From contig PAPN01000009.1 of NCBI GenBank assembly GCA_002708925.1, positions 1-64,000 on the forward strand: a DNA stretch of 64,000 nucleotides, written 5' to 3'. Numbering within the stretch: the first letter of the stretch is position 1; each line of letters opens with the position of its first letter. Positions 34,154 through 43,918 of the stretch are shown here, in pieces. The notes beneath the pieces are model-generated. The model was not told the DNA's origin. It did not search any database and saw only the letters and a list, made by a program, of their open reading frames with translations. The translations under genes and the position numbers were made by a program. The DNA comes from Paracoccaceae bacterium (lineage in GTDB: Bacteria; Pseudomonadota; Alphaproteobacteria; Rhodobacterales; Rhodobacteraceae).

Positions 34154-35944
34154 ATGACCATGACTCCGAACGGCTTTGACCTCGATAACACGGGGCGCCG
34201 CATTGTGGTGGACCCGGTCACCCGGATCGAAGGCCACATGCGCTGCGAAGTGAACGTGGACGATCAGGGCGTCATCCGCAACGCGGTCAGCACTGGCACC
34301 ATGTGGCGCGGGCTTGAGGTGATCCTGAAGGGCCGCGATCCGCGCGACGCCTGGGCCTTCACCGAGCGTATCTGCGGTGTGTGTACCGGCACCCACGCGC
34401 TGACCTCGGTCCGTGCGGTCGAGGACGCGCTGGGGATCACCATTCCCGATAACGCCAACTCGATCCGCAACATCATGCAGCTGAACCTGGAAATTCACGA
34501 TCACGTCGTGCACTTCTATCATCTGCACGCGCTGGACTGGGTGAACCCGATCAACGCCTTGCGCGCGGACCCCAAGGCCACGTCCGAACTGCAACAGATG
34601 GTCAGCCCCAGCCACCCGCTGTCCAGCCCCGGCTATTTCCGCGACGTACAGAACCGCCTGAAGAAGTTCGTGGAATCCGGCCAGCTGGGTCTGTTCAAGA
34701 ACGGCTACTGGGACAACCCGGCCTATAAGCTGCCGCCCGAGGCCGACCTGATGGCCACCACCCACTATCTGGAGGCGCTGGACCTGCAAAAAGAGATCGT
34801 CAAGGTCCACACGATCTTTGGCGGTAAGAACCCGCACCCTAACTGGCTGGTGGGCGGCGTGCCGTGCCCGATCAACGTGCATGGCAATGGCGCGACCGGC
34901 GCGATCAACATGGAACGGCTGAACCTTGTCAGCTCGATCATCGACAAATGTGACGAGTTCAACAAGAACGTCTATCTGCCCGATGTGGTGGCCATCGGCG
35001 GTTTCTACAAAAGCTGGCTCTATGGTGGCGGTCTGTCGTCCAAGGCCTGTCTGGCCTATGGGGACATCCCCGAAAACCCCAATGATTTCAGCCCCGAGCA
35101 ACTGCACCTGCCGCGCGGCGCGATCATCGACGGTGATCTGACCCGCGTCCATGATGTGGATCCGCGCGACCCCGAGCAGGTCCAGGAATTCGTGGACCAT
35201 TCGTGGTACGATTACGGTGAGCCGGGCAAAGGTCTGCACCCCTGGGACGGCATCACCGATCCCAAATTCGAACTGGGCCCGAACGCCAAGGGCACCAAGA
35301 CCAACATCAAGGAACTGGACGAGGCCGCGAAATATTCGTGGATCAAGGCCCCCCGCTGGCGCGGTCACGCGATGGAGGTCGGTCCGCTGGCGCGCTATAT
35401 CGTCGGCTATGCCAATGGCCACGAGGACATCAAGGATCAGGTCGATGGCCTGCTGCGCACGATGGACCTGCCGGTCGAGGCGCTGTTCTCGACCCTGGGC
35501 CGCACGGCGGCCCGCGCGCTGGAAAGCGAATATTGCGGACGTTTGCAGAAGTACTTCTTTGATAAGCTGGTCACCAACATCAAAAACGGCGACGAAAGCA
35601 CGGCGAATGTCGAAAAATGGGACCCCAGCACCTGGCCGAAAGAGGCCAAGGGCGTCGGCATGACCGAAGCGCCGCGCGGCGCGCTGGGGCATTGGATCAA
35701 GATCAAGGACGGCCGGATCGAGAACTACCAATGCGTGGTGCCCACCACCTGGAACGGCAGCCCGCGCGACACCAAGGGCAACATCGGCGCCTTCGAGGCC
35801 AGCCTGATGAACACGCCCATGGAACGCCCCGACGAGCCGGTGGAAATCCTGCGCACCCTGCACAGTTTCGATCCGTGCCTGGCGTGCTCGACCCACGTGA
35901 TGTCGCCCGATGGTGACGAACTGACCACCGTCAAAGTGCGCTAA
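34154..35944 (+). CDS. hupL: HupL, large catalytic subunit of the uptake [NiFe] hydrogenase
   Basis: A 596-residue subunit. Ni-Fe ligands lie in ERICGVC (Cys74, Cys77) and DPCLAC (Cys575, Cys578). After His581 there is a 15-residue tail ([15 protein letters not shown]) that HupD should cleave once the metal centre is in place. It has no signal peptide and is exported with HupS. It oxidises H2 for respiration. It starts three bases after hupS. Length is normal for group 1 enzymes. Confidence 0.97.
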   Translation: MTMTPNGFDLDNTGRRIVVDPVTRIEGHMRCEVNVDDQGVIRNAVSTGTMWRGLEVILKGRDPRDAWAFTERICGVCTGTHALTSVRAVEDALGITIPDNANSIRNIMQLNLEIHDHVVHFYHLHALDWVNPINALRADPKATSELQQMVSPSHPLSSPGYFRDVQNRLKKFVESGQLGLFKNGYWDNPAYKLPPEADLMATTHYLEALDLQKEIVKVHTIFGGKNPHPNWLVGGVPCPINVHGNGATGAINMERLNLVSSIIDKCDEFNKNVYLPDVVAIGGFYKSWLYGGGLSSKACLAYGDIPENPNDFSPEQLHLPRGAIIDGDLTRVHDVDPRDPEQVQEFVDHSWYDYGEPGKGLHPWDGITDPKFELGPNAKGTKTNIKELDEAAKYSWIKAPRWRGHAMEVGPLARYIVGYANGHEDIKDQVDGLLRTMDLPVEALFSTLGRTAARALESEYCGRLQKYFFDKLVTNIKNGDESTANVEKWDPSTWPKEAKGVGMTEAPRGALGHWIKIKDGRIENYQCVVPTTWNGSPRDTKGNIGAFEASLMNTPMERPDEPVEILRTLHSFDPCLACSTHVMSPDGDELTTVKVR

Positions 35945-35956
35945 GGAGGACAGACC

Positions 35957-36139
35957 ATGAAATACGCAGCACTCGCAGTTTTTGCATCCGCTTCGGCGGC
36001 TATGGCCCACACGGGCCACCCTGTGGTTGCCCCCGGTGCCGAAGGCCATGCGGTGACGCATAGTCTGATCGGATTGGCGCTGGTGGCCGTCGCGGCGGTT
36101 GGGGTCTATCTGCTGCGCCGTCGCCGGGCCGAGGACTAA
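35957..36139 (+). CDS. 60-residue signal-peptide/membrane peptide between hupL and hupC, unknown
   Basis: A short gene with AAGGAG upstream, 12 bases after hupL and four before hupC. The first 17 residues look like a signal peptide (MKYAALAVFASASAAMA). Cleavage would expose HTGHPV, and further histidines follow at 31 and 35. One hydrophobic helix (about residues 36-53) ends in RRRRAED. The exposed start recalls the AHxGH beginning of HupE/UreJ nickel transporters, but the rest of that protein is absent. R. capsulatus has no gene at this place as I recall. Function unknown; a metal-binding or assembly role is a guess. Confidence 0.65.
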   Translation: MKYAALAVFASASAAMAHTGHPVVAPGAEGHAVTHSLIGLALVAVAAVGVYLLRRRRAED

Positions 36140-36143
36140 GCCC

Positions 36144-36920
36144 ATGTCGGACACGATTCATACCCCCAACCGGGACGGTCCCGCGCCGCTGGAGGCGGCC
36201 CGGCTGACCGGCGATGCCACCGCCGAGGATATCGAAAGCATCCGCCGCCGCACCTCGGTCTATGTTTACGAAGTGCCGGTGCGCCTGTGGCACTGGCTGA
36301 ATGCACTGGCGATTCTGATCCTGATCGGCTCGGGGTGGTTTATCGCCTCGCCCCTGCCCTCCATGCAGATCGCCGAGGCCACGCATCAGTTCGTGATGGG
36401 CTATATCCGGTTCGCCCATTTCGCGGCGGGGCAGGTGCTGACGGTGCTGTTCTTTGGCCGGATCTACTGGGCGATCGTGGGCAACCACCACGCCAAGCAG
36501 ATGTTCTATGTGCCGATCCTGAACAAACACTGGTGGCGCGAGATCCTCTTTGAGCTGCGCTGGTATATGTTCCTGGAAAAAGAGCCCAAGAAATACGTCG
36601 GGCATAACCCGCTGGCGCAGATCGCGAGGTTCTTTTTCATGACGCTGGGGATCACCTTCATGCTGCTGACGGGCTGGGCGCTCTATGCCGAAGGCGCGGG
36701 CAAGAACAGCCTGTCCGATCAGGCGATGGGCTGGCTGATTGCGCTGGTGGGCAATACGCAGGTGCTGCATTCCGTGCACCATCTGGGCATGTGGGCCATC
36801 ATCGTTTTCATGATCGTCCACATCTACGCGGCCATCCGCGAGGACATCATGAGCCGGCAGTCGATGGTCTCGACCATGATTTCGGGGCATCGCACGTTCA
36901 AGGACGACCGGCCCGAATAA
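36144..36920 (+). CDS. hupC: HupC, membrane cytochrome b of the uptake hydrogenase
   Basis: A 258-residue integral membrane protein of the Ni-Fe hydrogenase cytochrome b family, with four helices starting around residue 45. Haem-ligating histidines are in VRLWHWLNA, RFAHFAAGQ and HSVHHLGMW/VHIYAA. It anchors HupSL and passes electrons to quinone. The N-terminal 40 residues are a soluble extension. ATG 36144 was chosen on alignment. A strong terminator follows. Confidence 0.95.
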   Translation: MSDTIHTPNRDGPAPLEAARLTGDATAEDIESIRRRTSVYVYEVPVRLWHWLNALAILILIGSGWFIASPLPSMQIAEATHQFVMGYIRFAHFAAGQVLTVLFFGRIYWAIVGNHHAKQMFYVPILNKHWWREILFELRWYMFLEKEPKKYVGHNPLAQIARFFFMTLGITFMLLTGWALYAEGAGKNSLSDQAMGWLIALVGNTQVLHSVHHLGMWAIIVFMIVHIYAAIREDIMSRQSMVSTMISGHRTFKDDRPE

Positions 36921-36945
36921 CCCGAGTCACCTAAAAGGCCGAAGG

Positions 36946-36972
36946 GCGGGCGCAGGGCGTCCGCCTTTTTTC
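36946..36972 (+). terminator. Rho-independent terminator after hupC
   Basis: GGCGGGCGC (36946-36954), loop AGG, GCGTCCGCC (36958-36966), then six T. Nine pairs including one G-U wobble. It should end or attenuate hupSLC transcription before hupD. Confidence 0.85.
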
Positions 36973-37180
36973 TTTCCAGTTTTGTGAGTAAGTGGTTTAT
37001 AGCTATCCATTCAGGATGACCTTGTATGCGGCGGTATTCTAGAAAATGTATGAAAAACAATGATTTGATAGTTTTTGCGGCAATCTGGAAAAAGATCATT
37101 CGGGCTGCATGAAAAGGTTATTGTCACCCTCAGCCACAAGCGGAAACAGCATTGCCGCACCGCAGCTAGGGAGGGAGCAC
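36973..37180 (+). promoter_or_regulatory. AT-rich leader upstream of hupD, likely promoter region
   Basis: This 208-base gap is clearly more AT-rich than the flanking genes. It contains TTGATA (37065-37070) as a possible -35 and a small dyad TTGC-G-GCAA (37075-37083), but no convincing -10. Because a terminator precedes it, a promoter for hupD onward is expected here. GGGAGGGAG before 37181 is the hupD ribosome-binding site. Confidence 0.35.
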
Positions 37181-37789
37181 ATGTCAGACACCGTTCTGAT
37201 CCTGGGTATCGGAAACGTCCTTTGGGCCGACGAGGGCTTTGGCGTGCGCTGCGTCGAGACCCTGGCGGCCCGCCATGCTTTTGACGATAATGTGCGGCTG
37301 CTGGACGGGGGCACGCAGGGGCTCTATCTGCTGCCCTTTCTGGAAGAGGCCGACATGCTGGTCGTGTTTGATGCGGTCGATTACGGGCTGACGCCCGGCA
37401 CGCTGAAGATCGTCGAAAACGACGCGGTGCCCGCCTTCATGGGCGCCAAGAAAATGAGCCTGCATCAGACCGGGTTTCAGGATGTGATCGCGACCGCGCA
37501 GCTGATGGGCTATTGCCCCGAAACGCTGCTGCTGATCGGCTGTCAGCCCGAAGAGCTGGAGGATTACGGCGGCGGGCTGCGCGATGCCGTGGCGGCTCAG
37601 ATTCAGCCCGCGATCCAGATTGCGTTGGAATATCTGGCGGCGCGCGGCATCCATGCCCGCGCGGGTCAGGGCGATGACAGCCTGCTGGCCGATGCCTCGA
37701 TTCTGCGGGGCGCTTATGAAGACGGCCGCCCCAGCGCCGAGGAAGCCTGCCGCACCGGCGACGCCCGGTTTTTCCCCGAGGAGGCCTGA
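37181..37789 (+). CDS. hupD: HupD, maturation protease for HupL
   Basis: A 202-residue endopeptidase of the HybD/HyaD family. It starts MSDTVLILGIGNVLWADEGFG, with Glu18 in the conserved nickel-contacting position, and has DAVDYG and HQTGFQD with the other expected metal ligands. It should cut the 15-residue tail of HupL after His581. HupV does not need it. First gene of the maturation set hupDFGHJK. Confidence 0.94.
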   Translation: MSDTVLILGIGNVLWADEGFGVRCVETLAARHAFDDNVRLLDGGTQGLYLLPFLEEADMLVVFDAVDYGLTPGTLKIVENDAVPAFMGAKKMSLHQTGFQDVIATAQLMGYCPETLLLIGCQPEELEDYGGGLRDAVAAQIQPAIQIALEYLAARGIHARAGQGDDSLLADASILRGAYEDGRPSAEEACRTGDARFFPEEA

Positions 37790-37792
37790 ACC

Positions 37793-38113
37793 ATGTGCCT
37801 GGGCATTCCCATGCAGATCACCAGCGTGACGGGCATCGCGGCCCAGGCCACCGATGGGCGTGACACCGCGCTGATTGACCTGTCGCTGACTGGCCCTGTG
37901 CAGCCCGGCACCTGGGTGCTGACCTTTCTGGGCACCGCGCGCGAGGTGATCAGCGCCGAGGAGGCCGCCAAGATCAGCGCCGCCCTGGATGGGTTGCGCG
38001 CGCTGATGCAGGGGGGCGATCTGGGCGACGCTTTCGCCGATCTAGAGGCCCGCGCGCCCCAACTGCCCCCACATTTACAGGCCGCGCTGGACGCGGGCGA
38101 CCCCACAGCCTGA
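37793..38113 (+). CDS. hupF: HupF, HypC-like chaperone
   Basis: A 106-residue HypC/HupF family protein starting MCLGIPMQI, with the essential Cys2. It has an extended C-terminus ([15 protein letters not shown] onward) that HypC lacks, typical of HupF. It binds the immature large subunit and is thought to protect the metal centre under oxygen. It starts three bases after hupD. A separate HypC is encoded at 43628. Confidence 0.92.
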   Translation: MCLGIPMQITSVTGIAAQATDGRDTALIDLSLTGPVQPGTWVLTFLGTAREVISAEEAAKISAALDGLRALMQGGDLGDAFADLEARAPQLPPHLQAALDAGDPTA

Positions 38114-38125
38114 GAGACTCAAACC

Positions 38126-38509
38126 ATGACTCACCCTTTGATTGCCCGACTGACCGATGACATGTGCTGGCCCGCGCTGGACGACTGGCCCACGCTGGAG
38201 ACCTATACCGCGCAGCCCGGCACCCACGCTCTGTTCGTCCCCGGTGACCCGAAACGCAATCTGGAAACCGCGGATGTGGCCGTGATCCTGCCCGAGCTGA
38301 AAATGGCCTTTCAGGGGCTGTTCGATTGCGCCGTGGTGGGCAACGGGATCGAAACCAAACTGCGCGAGCAGACCCGCGTTCTGAAAACCCCCAGCCTGAT
38401 TTTTTATCGCGATGGCCAGATGATCGGAGCCATCCCGCGGGTGCGCGACTGGGATGAATATATTGCCCGGATCAAGCAGATCCTGGCTCAGCCCGCGCTT
38501 GCCGACTAA
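38126..38509 (+). CDS. hupG: HupG, HyaE/HupG-type thioredoxin-fold maturation factor
   Basis: A 127-residue protein with the thioredoxin-like pattern of the HyaE/HupG family (HALFVPGD, VAVILPELKMAFQG, RTPSLIFYRDGQ-type KTPSLIFYRDGQ). The redox CxxC of true thioredoxins is missing, as usual in this family. It assists Tat-linked maturation of HupS. Twelve bases after hupF. Confidence 0.88.
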   Translation: MTHPLIARLTDDMCWPALDDWPTLETYTAQPGTHALFVPGDPKRNLETADVAVILPELKMAFQGLFDCAVVGNGIETKLREQTRVLKTPSLIFYRDGQMIGAIPRVRDWDEYIARIKQILAQPALAD

Positions 38510-38522
38510 CGGAGGACACAAG

Positions 38523-39356
38523 ATGGTCAGCAATTTCCACATGCCCCCGATGGGCTATGGCCCTGGCTCGCAACCGCCCGAGGAAGACGGCAAAGAGCTG
38601 GAATATATGCCGATGCCGCAAGACATGCGGTCTTACTCGCTGCATGTGCCAGAGGTCGAGGGCGACATTTCCGCCGGTCTGGAGCTGCTGGCGCAGATGT
38701 CGGCGGCCTGTGGCCGCGTGGCCGAAGGCGGGGTGAATGAACGGCTGGACCTGTCCGGGCTGAACGCGCAAAACCGCGCTCTGATCGCTGAAACGCTGGG
38801 CGAGGGCGAGGTGTCCGTGCGGATGCACGGCATTCCCGCCGTGGCCGCGCAGGAAAGCGTCTTTGCCGGGGTCTGGTCCCTGCGCGGGGCGGATGTGGAC
38901 GCGGTGGAAATCGGCCCCATCCCGCAGATGGCGCTGGACCGTGCGTTTGATCCGCGCAAACCCGCCCTGGGCGCGCTGGCCCCGAAACCGGCGGGCGTGG
39001 TGAATGCCCCCGCGCTGCTGGTTGAACTGATGGACAAATCCGCCGGCTTCTCGGATCAGGCCGAACTGCATGTGATCAACCTGACCCTGCTGCCGCATAC
39101 CGAACCCGATCTGGAATGGCTGGACACGGCGCTGGGGCAGGGCTCGGTTGAGATTCTGTCGCGCGGGTATGGCAATTGCCGGATCAGCGCTACGGGGCAG
39201 GCCCATGTCTGGCGCGTGCAGTTTTTCAACTCGATGGATGTGCTGATTCTGGACACGTTCGAAGTGACCCGCCTGCCCGAGGTTGCCCTGGCCGCCCCCG
39301 AGGATCTGGCCGACAGCGCCGAACGCATCCGCGAAGTGATGGAGGCGATCCGATGA
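38523..39356 (+). CDS. hupH: HupH, HyaF-type maturation factor
   Basis: A 277-residue protein starting MVSNFHMPPMGYGPGSQ, a start shared with rhizobial and Rhodobacter HupH. The C-terminal half has GNCRISATGQAHVWRVQFF, the HyaF/HupH core. It is needed for HupS maturation in related systems; the reaction is unknown. Start chosen at 38523 after GGAGGA. Confidence 0.9.
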   Translation: MVSNFHMPPMGYGPGSQPPEEDGKELEYMPMPQDMRSYSLHVPEVEGDISAGLELLAQMSAACGRVAEGGVNERLDLSGLNAQNRALIAETLGEGEVSVRMHGIPAVAAQESVFAGVWSLRGADVDAVEIGPIPQMALDRAFDPRKPALGALAPKPAGVVNAPALLVELMDKSAGFSDQAELHVINLTLLPHTEPDLEWLDTALGQGSVEILSRGYGNCRISATGQAHVWRVQFFNSMDVLILDTFEVTRLPEVALAAPEDLADSAERIREVMEAIR

Positions 39357-40156
39357 GCGGTTTCGAAGGCTCGTTCCTGGGCGCGCAGGACAAGATCAGC
39401 CCCAAGGCGATCATGGAGTGCAAAATCTGCTGGACGCCGTATGACCCGGCCGAGGGCGACGACACCCGCCAGGTGCTGCCCGGCACCCCGTTCCTGGACC
39501 TGCCCGACGATTGGTCCTGCCCCAATTGCGACGCGCCCAAAGAGCAGTTTCTGGTCTCTGAAGACCCCGGCGCGCAGGACGTGCTGGAGGCGCAGCTGAT
39601 CAAGAACCGCACCGATCTTCTGGAAACCGATTTCACCGAGGTCTGGCACGCCAAGATGCGCGACGTGCCCATGGTGAACAAGGTGCTGCATGTGCAGGCT
39701 GTCGGCTGGCAGATGTATCAGGGGCGGCCCTTGGGGGTGCTGATCAGCCCGTGGTTCATGAACCTGGTGATGCTGCCCGCCAAGGACGAGGATTGGTCGG
39801 GTCTGGTGGCCGGTGCGAAGGAAGACATCTCTTTTGCATCAGGGACTTACGAATTCATCCACAATGTCCGGGATATGGTGGGCGGCTACAAGGCGTGTTC
39901 TCTGTTCTCGCCCATGGGCGAATTCAAAACGCAGGCACAGGCCGTGGATGTGGCCAAGGCGGTGATGGTCGCGCTGTTCGATTCGGAAAACATGGCCCCG
40001 ACTGATCGTCAGGCCGACATCCGTGCCGCGCGCGAGGCTGAAATCGCTGAAAACACGGCTGCCGCCGAGGCCGAAACCCCCACCGAGCAAGAGCCCGAAA
40101 TCCCCGTTCTGGCCTCGCGTCGGCAGGTGCTGACCGCCGGGATAAGCGAAAGCTGA
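39353..40156 (+). CDS. hupJ: HupJ, rubredoxin fused to a HybE-type chaperone
   Basis: A 267-residue fusion. The N-terminus (about residues 20-70) is a rubredoxin with CKICWTPYDP and CPNCDAP iron ligands. The rest (about 85-215) is a HybE/HupJ large-subunit chaperone domain (WFMNLVMLP, GTYEFIHNVRDMVGGYKACSLFSPM). An acidic Pro/Glu-rich tail follows. In rhizobia the two parts are separate genes hupI and hupJ. ATG 39353 overlaps the hupH stop by four bases. Confidence 0.92.
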   Translation: MSGFEGSFLGAQDKISPKAIMECKICWTPYDPAEGDDTRQVLPGTPFLDLPDDWSCPNCDAPKEQFLVSEDPGAQDVLEAQLIKNRTDLLETDFTEVWHAKMRDVPMVNKVLHVQAVGWQMYQGRPLGVLISPWFMNLVMLPAKDEDWSGLVAGAKEDISFASGTYEFIHNVRDMVGGYKACSLFSPMGEFKTQAQAVDVAKAVMVALFDSENMAPTDRQADIRAAREAEIAENTAAAEAETPTEQEPEIPVLASRRQVLTAGISES

Positions 40157-40159
40157 CCG

Positions 40160-40996
40160 ATGCTGGACCGCCCCGATCATACGCGCTTGATTGCCCGGCC
40201 CGCCAAGGTCCTGCCGGTGGCGCAGCTGGTGCGGGGCAAACGGATTGAAGAGGTTGCCGACCTGTTGCCGCGTCTGTTTAATCTGTGCCGTGCGGCGCAA
40301 CGGGCGGCGGTGCGCGCGGCCCTGGGGCTGGAGGTGACGGCGGCGGATATGCAGGCCGTCCGCCGGGAAATTCAGCGCGAGCACGAGCTCCGTCTGTCTG
40401 TGTTGCTGCCCCTCGCGTTCGGGCTGCCGGCGGGGGAGGGGCTCAGGCTCTTTCCGGCCACGCCCCAGCAGTTCGAAGCCTTCATGCTGTCGGACGATCC
40501 GCTGGCCCGGCTGCTGCGCCGTGTGGGGCGCGTGTTCGGCCCCGGCCGGGCGGTGGCGCAGGGGTTGGAACTGCCCACAGCAGAGAACGGTTTTACCCCC
40601 GGCGCGGTTGAGAACTCGGTTGCGGCGCGGGTTGCGCAGGATCCGGTGATGCGCCATGTGCAGGCGCGCCATGGACGAGGGCCGCTGTGGCGCACCGTGG
40701 CGCGTGCAGTTGAGCTGCGCAAACTGACCGAGGGCTGGCAGCCGCGGATTCAGCAGACGCCTTGGGGGGTGCTGGCCCCCGCGGCGCGTGGGGTCTATGC
40801 GCTGACCGCGACATTGGGAAATGACCGGGTAGAGACGTTCCACCGCGTCACGCCAACCGATCATTTGCTTGCCTCGGGCGGTATTCTACAGGCATCATTG
40901 GACACCCTGCCGGACCGGGCCCATGCAGATAAATTGCTGGCCATTCTGGACCCGTGCAGCCCCGTTACCCTGACCGAGGTGCCCGCCCATGCATGA
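40160..40996 (+). CDS. hupK: HupK, scaffold-like protein related to hydrogenase large subunits
   Basis: A 278-residue HupK family protein. Two remnants of the large-subunit metal motifs are seen: LFNLCRAAQ near residue 40 replaces the first CxxC, and the C-terminal LDPCSPVTL replaces DPCxxC, each keeping a single Cys. HupK is proposed to be a scaffold for NiFe(CN)2CO assembly under oxygen. It starts three bases after hupJ and overlaps hypA by eight bases. Confidence 0.9.
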   Translation: MLDRPDHTRLIARPAKVLPVAQLVRGKRIEEVADLLPRLFNLCRAAQRAAVRAALGLEVTAADMQAVRREIQREHELRLSVLLPLAFGLPAGEGLRLFPATPQQFEAFMLSDDPLARLLRRVGRVFGPGRAVAQGLELPTAENGFTPGAVENSVAARVAQDPVMRHVQARHGRGPLWRTVARAVELRKLTEGWQPRIQQTPWGVLAPAARGVYALTATLGNDRVETFHRVTPTDHLLASGGILQASLDTLPDRAHADKLLAILDPCSPVTLTEVPAHA

Positions 40997-41330
40997 GATG
41001 TCACTGTGTGAAGGCATTCGCCAGGTGATCGAGGATCAGGCCCGCAGCCATGCGATCTCGGCGGTGAAATGCGTGCGCGTGGAAATCGGCCGCTTTGCCG
41101 GCGTGGAAAAACCGGCGCTGGAGTTCGCCTTTGACGTGGTGATGCGCGGCAGCGTGGCCCAGGGCGCGCGGCTGGAAATGCTGGACCTGCCCGCCCGGGC
41201 CATGTGCTACGATTGTGTGAAAGAGGTCGAAATTGCCGACCGGCTGGACCCATGCCCCGATTGCGGGGGCGGAAAACTGATGCCCGTTGGGGGCGATGAA
41301 ATGCGGATCAAGGATCTGGAGGTAATCTGA
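40989..41330 (+). CDS. hypA: HypA, nickel-insertion metallochaperone
   Basis: A 113-residue protein starting MHEMSLCEG; His2 and Glu3 bind nickel. The zinc site is the two CxxC pairs in MCYDC and CPDC. It delivers nickel to the large subunit with HypB. Its start lies within the end of hupK and its stop overlaps hypB by one base. Confidence 0.96.
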   Translation: MHEMSLCEGIRQVIEDQARSHAISAVKCVRVEIGRFAGVEKPALEFAFDVVMRGSVAQGARLEMLDLPARAMCYDCVKEVEIADRLDPCPDCGGGKLMPVGGDEMRIKDLEVI

Positions 41331-42142
41331 TGTGTACAGTTTGCGGATGCGGTGACAGTTCGGTCGAGGGGCACAGTCATTCTCATACCCATGATCATCC
41401 TCATGGCCATACCCATGACATTCATTTTGGCCACGGCCCGGCTGGCGTGGACGTGGCGGGGATGTCTCAGGACCGGCTGATCGAGATCGAGACGGATATT
41501 CTGGCGAAAAACGACCGTTATGCGATGGCCAACCGCGCCATTCTGAAGGATCGCGGGATTTTCACGGTGAATCTGGTCAGCTCGCCCGGATCGGGCAAAA
41601 CCACGCTGCTGTGCAAGACGATCGAGGCGCTGGGGGATACACCTCTGGCGGTGATTGAGGGCGATCAGCAGACTGCGAATGACGCCGAGCGCATCCGCGC
41701 CACGGGCGCTGCCGCCGTGCAGGTCAACACCGGCAAGGGCTGCCATCTGGACGGCCACATGGTTGGCCACGCGATGGAGCATCTGCCGATGCAGCCCGGC
41801 TCGTTCTTGTTCGTGGAAAACGTCGGCAATCTGGTCTGCCCGGCGGGGTTCGATCTGGGCGAGGATTGCAAGATCGCCATCCTGTCCGTGACCGAGGGCG
41901 AGGATAAACCCCTGAAATACCCCGATATGTTCACCGCCGCGCGGATTGCCTTGCTGAACAAGGTGGATCTGGCCCCGTATTGCGACGTGGATCTGGACCT
42001 CTACGAGGCAAACCTGCGCCGCGTGAACCCGGCCATTGAAATCATCCGCGTCAGCGCCCGTACGGGCGAAGGCATGGACACCTGGCTGACCTGGCTGCGC
42101 GACAATCTGGCGGCCAAACAGACTGACCGGGCGGCAGAATAA
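41330..42142 (+). CDS. hypB: HypB, nickel-binding GTPase
   Basis: A 270-residue SIMIBI GTPase. The N-terminus has CxxCxC (MCTVCGCG) and a histidine-rich nickel store (about residues 16-37). The P-loop is SSPGSGKTT (about 83-91), with NKVDLAP as guanine-specificity motif and metal ligands in GCHLDGHM. It drives nickel insertion with HypA. The His-rich run suggests storage as well as transfer. Confidence 0.96.
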   Translation: MCTVCGCGDSSVEGHSHSHTHDHPHGHTHDIHFGHGPAGVDVAGMSQDRLIEIETDILAKNDRYAMANRAILKDRGIFTVNLVSSPGSGKTTLLCKTIEALGDTPLAVIEGDQQTANDAERIRATGAAAVQVNTGKGCHLDGHMVGHAMEHLPMQPGSFLFVENVGNLVCPAGFDLGEDCKIAILSVTEGEDKPLKYPDMFTAARIALLNKVDLAPYCDVDLDLYEANLRRVNPAIEIIRVSARTGEGMDTWLTWLRDNLAAKQTDRAAE

Positions 42143-43623
42143 TGACCCAGGCCGCCCCCACCATCCTGCTGGTCGATGACGAGGAACACTCGCTGGCGTC
42201 CATGCGCATGGCGCTGGAGGACGATTTCGACTGCCTGACCGCGCATAACGCGGACGAGGCAACCGCGCTGATGGAGGAACATTTCGTTCAGGTCATCTTC
42301 TGCGATCAGCGGATGCCGGGGCGCACGGGCGTGGAATTCCTGACCGAGGTGCGCGACCGCTGGCCCGAAACCGTGCGGATCATCATCACCGGCTATACTG
42401 AAACCAATGACATGATCGCGGCCATCAACGATGCGGGGATTTACCAGTTCCTGACCAAGCCATGGCACCCCGATCTGCTGGTGATGACCGCCAAGAACGC
42501 CGCCGATCTGTTCCGCCTGAACCGCGAGCATGATCGTATGTCACTGGAAATGCGGTATCTTTCGCGCTCGGCTGAAACCAAGCTGGATGAGAAACGCAAG
42601 GCGCTGCGCGAGGGGTTGGGCTTTGAAAACGTGCTGCGCGGGCCGAACTCGCCGATGAACGCAGTGATCGCGCAGGCCCGGCAATTCGCCAGTTTCGATG
42701 TGTCCGTTCTGATCACCGGCGAGCCGGGCACAGGCAAAACCGATCTGGCACGGGCGATGCACTACAGCTCGCTCCGCTCGGACCGGCCGTTTCATGAGAT
42801 CAACTGCATCGGCGTGGATGATGACATTCTGGAACTGGAACTGTTCGGCGCGCGCCGTGGGGCCCTTCCCGGTGTGCAATCCAACAAACCCGGCCTGCTG
42901 CAAAAGGCCGACCGTGGCACGCTGTTTTTGAACGGGATCGCCGATCTGTCTCCGAAAATGCAGCTGGCGCTGGTCACGGTCGCGACCGAGGGTGCCTTTC
43001 GCCCCTTGGGCAGTCACGAAATGGTGCGCTCGGATGTGCGCCTGCTGGCGGGCAGCGCACGCGATCTGCGTCTGGACGTGGCCGAAGGCCGGTTCCGCGG
43101 CGATCTGTATTTCGCGCTGGCCAAGACCACGCTGACCGTACCGCCCTTGCGTAACCGGCCCGAGGACATGCCGATCCTGGCCCAGCATCTGCTGTTCGAG
43201 GCCGCCGGCACCCACGGCAAGCAGGTCTATGGTCTGTCGGATGACGCGTTGAAATTTCTGGAAAATTACGACTGGCCCGGCAACCTGCGCGAGCTGGAAA
43301 ATGAAATGGTGCGGATGTTGGTGTTCAGCCAGGATCAGCTGCTGGGGCCCGAGCTGATCTCGCGTCATATTTTGCAGGCCGCGCCTTCGGATGCGCCCGG
43401 CATCACACCCGTGGACATGGTGCTGGAGGGCGAGGGCACGCTGAAAGACCGCGTGGAACAGATCGAGATGCGCATCCTGCGCGAAACTCTGACCCGCCTG
43501 AAATGGAACAAAAGCCGCGCCGCCAATGAACTGGGCCTGTCCCGTGTCGGGCTGCGCGCGAAAATCGAACGCTACGGGATTGCCGAACCGGGCAAACCCG
43601 CGCTGACCCCTGAGGAGGAATAA
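42142..43623 (+). CDS. hupR: HupR, NtrC-type response regulator of hydrogenase genes
   Basis: A 493-residue regulator. The receiver domain has the phosphorylation site Asp55 (CDQRMPG) and Lys in FLTKPW. The AAA+ domain keeps a Walker A (GEPGTGKT), but the usual GAFTGA loop reads GALPGV and the Walker B GTLFLDEI reads GTLFLNGI. The C-terminus has a Fis-type helix-turn-helix ([16 protein letters not shown]). R. capsulatus HupR activates with sigma-70 when unphosphorylated, which fits the losses. Its ATG overlaps the hypB stop by one base. Confidence 0.95.
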   Translation: MTQAAPTILLVDDEEHSLASMRMALEDDFDCLTAHNADEATALMEEHFVQVIFCDQRMPGRTGVEFLTEVRDRWPETVRIIITGYTETNDMIAAINDAGIYQFLTKPWHPDLLVMTAKNAADLFRLNREHDRMSLEMRYLSRSAETKLDEKRKALREGLGFENVLRGPNSPMNAVIAQARQFASFDVSVLITGEPGTGKTDLARAMHYSSLRSDRPFHEINCIGVDDDILELELFGARRGALPGVQSNKPGLLQKADRGTLFLNGIADLSPKMQLALVTVATEGAFRPLGSHEMVRSDVRLLAGSARDLRLDVAEGRFRGDLYFALAKTTLTVPPLRNRPEDMPILAQHLLFEAAGTHGKQVYGLSDDALKFLENYDWPGNLRELENEMVRMLVFSQDQLLGPELISRHILQAAPSDAPGITPVDMVLEGEGTLKDRVEQIEMRILRETLTRLKWNKSRAANELGLSRVGLRAKIERYGIAEPGKPALTPEEE

Positions 43624-43627
43624 ACCC

Positions 43628-43918
43628 ATGTGCTTAGGCATTCCCGGCCAGATCGTGGCCATCACGGATGAGGCGCGGATGATGGCCATGGCCGAGGTCT
43701 CGGGTGTGCGCCGCGAGGTCAACGTGGCCCCCATCGCCACCGGCGCGCTGACGGATGTGGTGGGCAAATGGGCGCTGATCCACGTCGGTTTCGCCATGGC
43801 CGAGATCGACGAGGCCGAAGCCGCCGCCACGCTTGAGGCCCTGCGCGGCCTGGGCGAAGCCCAAGAAACCCTGGAGGCAATGGCCGCAGGCGACGCCGCA
43901 TTGGAGCAAAGCGCATGA
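43628..43918 (+). CDS. hypC: HypC, chaperone for Fe(CN)2CO assembly
   Basis: A 96-residue protein starting MCLGIPGQIVAI with the essential Cys2. It forms the complex with HypD on which the iron ligands are built and then carries iron to the large subunit. GAGGAGGAA precedes the start. Four bases after hupR and overlapping hypD by four. Confidence 0.95.
   Translation: MCLGIPGQIVAITDEARMMAMAEVSGVRREVNVAPIATGALTDVVGKWALIHVGFAMAEIDEAEAAATLEALRGLGEAQETLEAMAAGDAALEQSA

Noticed and set aside
33887-36154. Minus-strand frame of 755 codons opposite hupL
   Set aside because: Antisense shadow of hupL and its neighbours.
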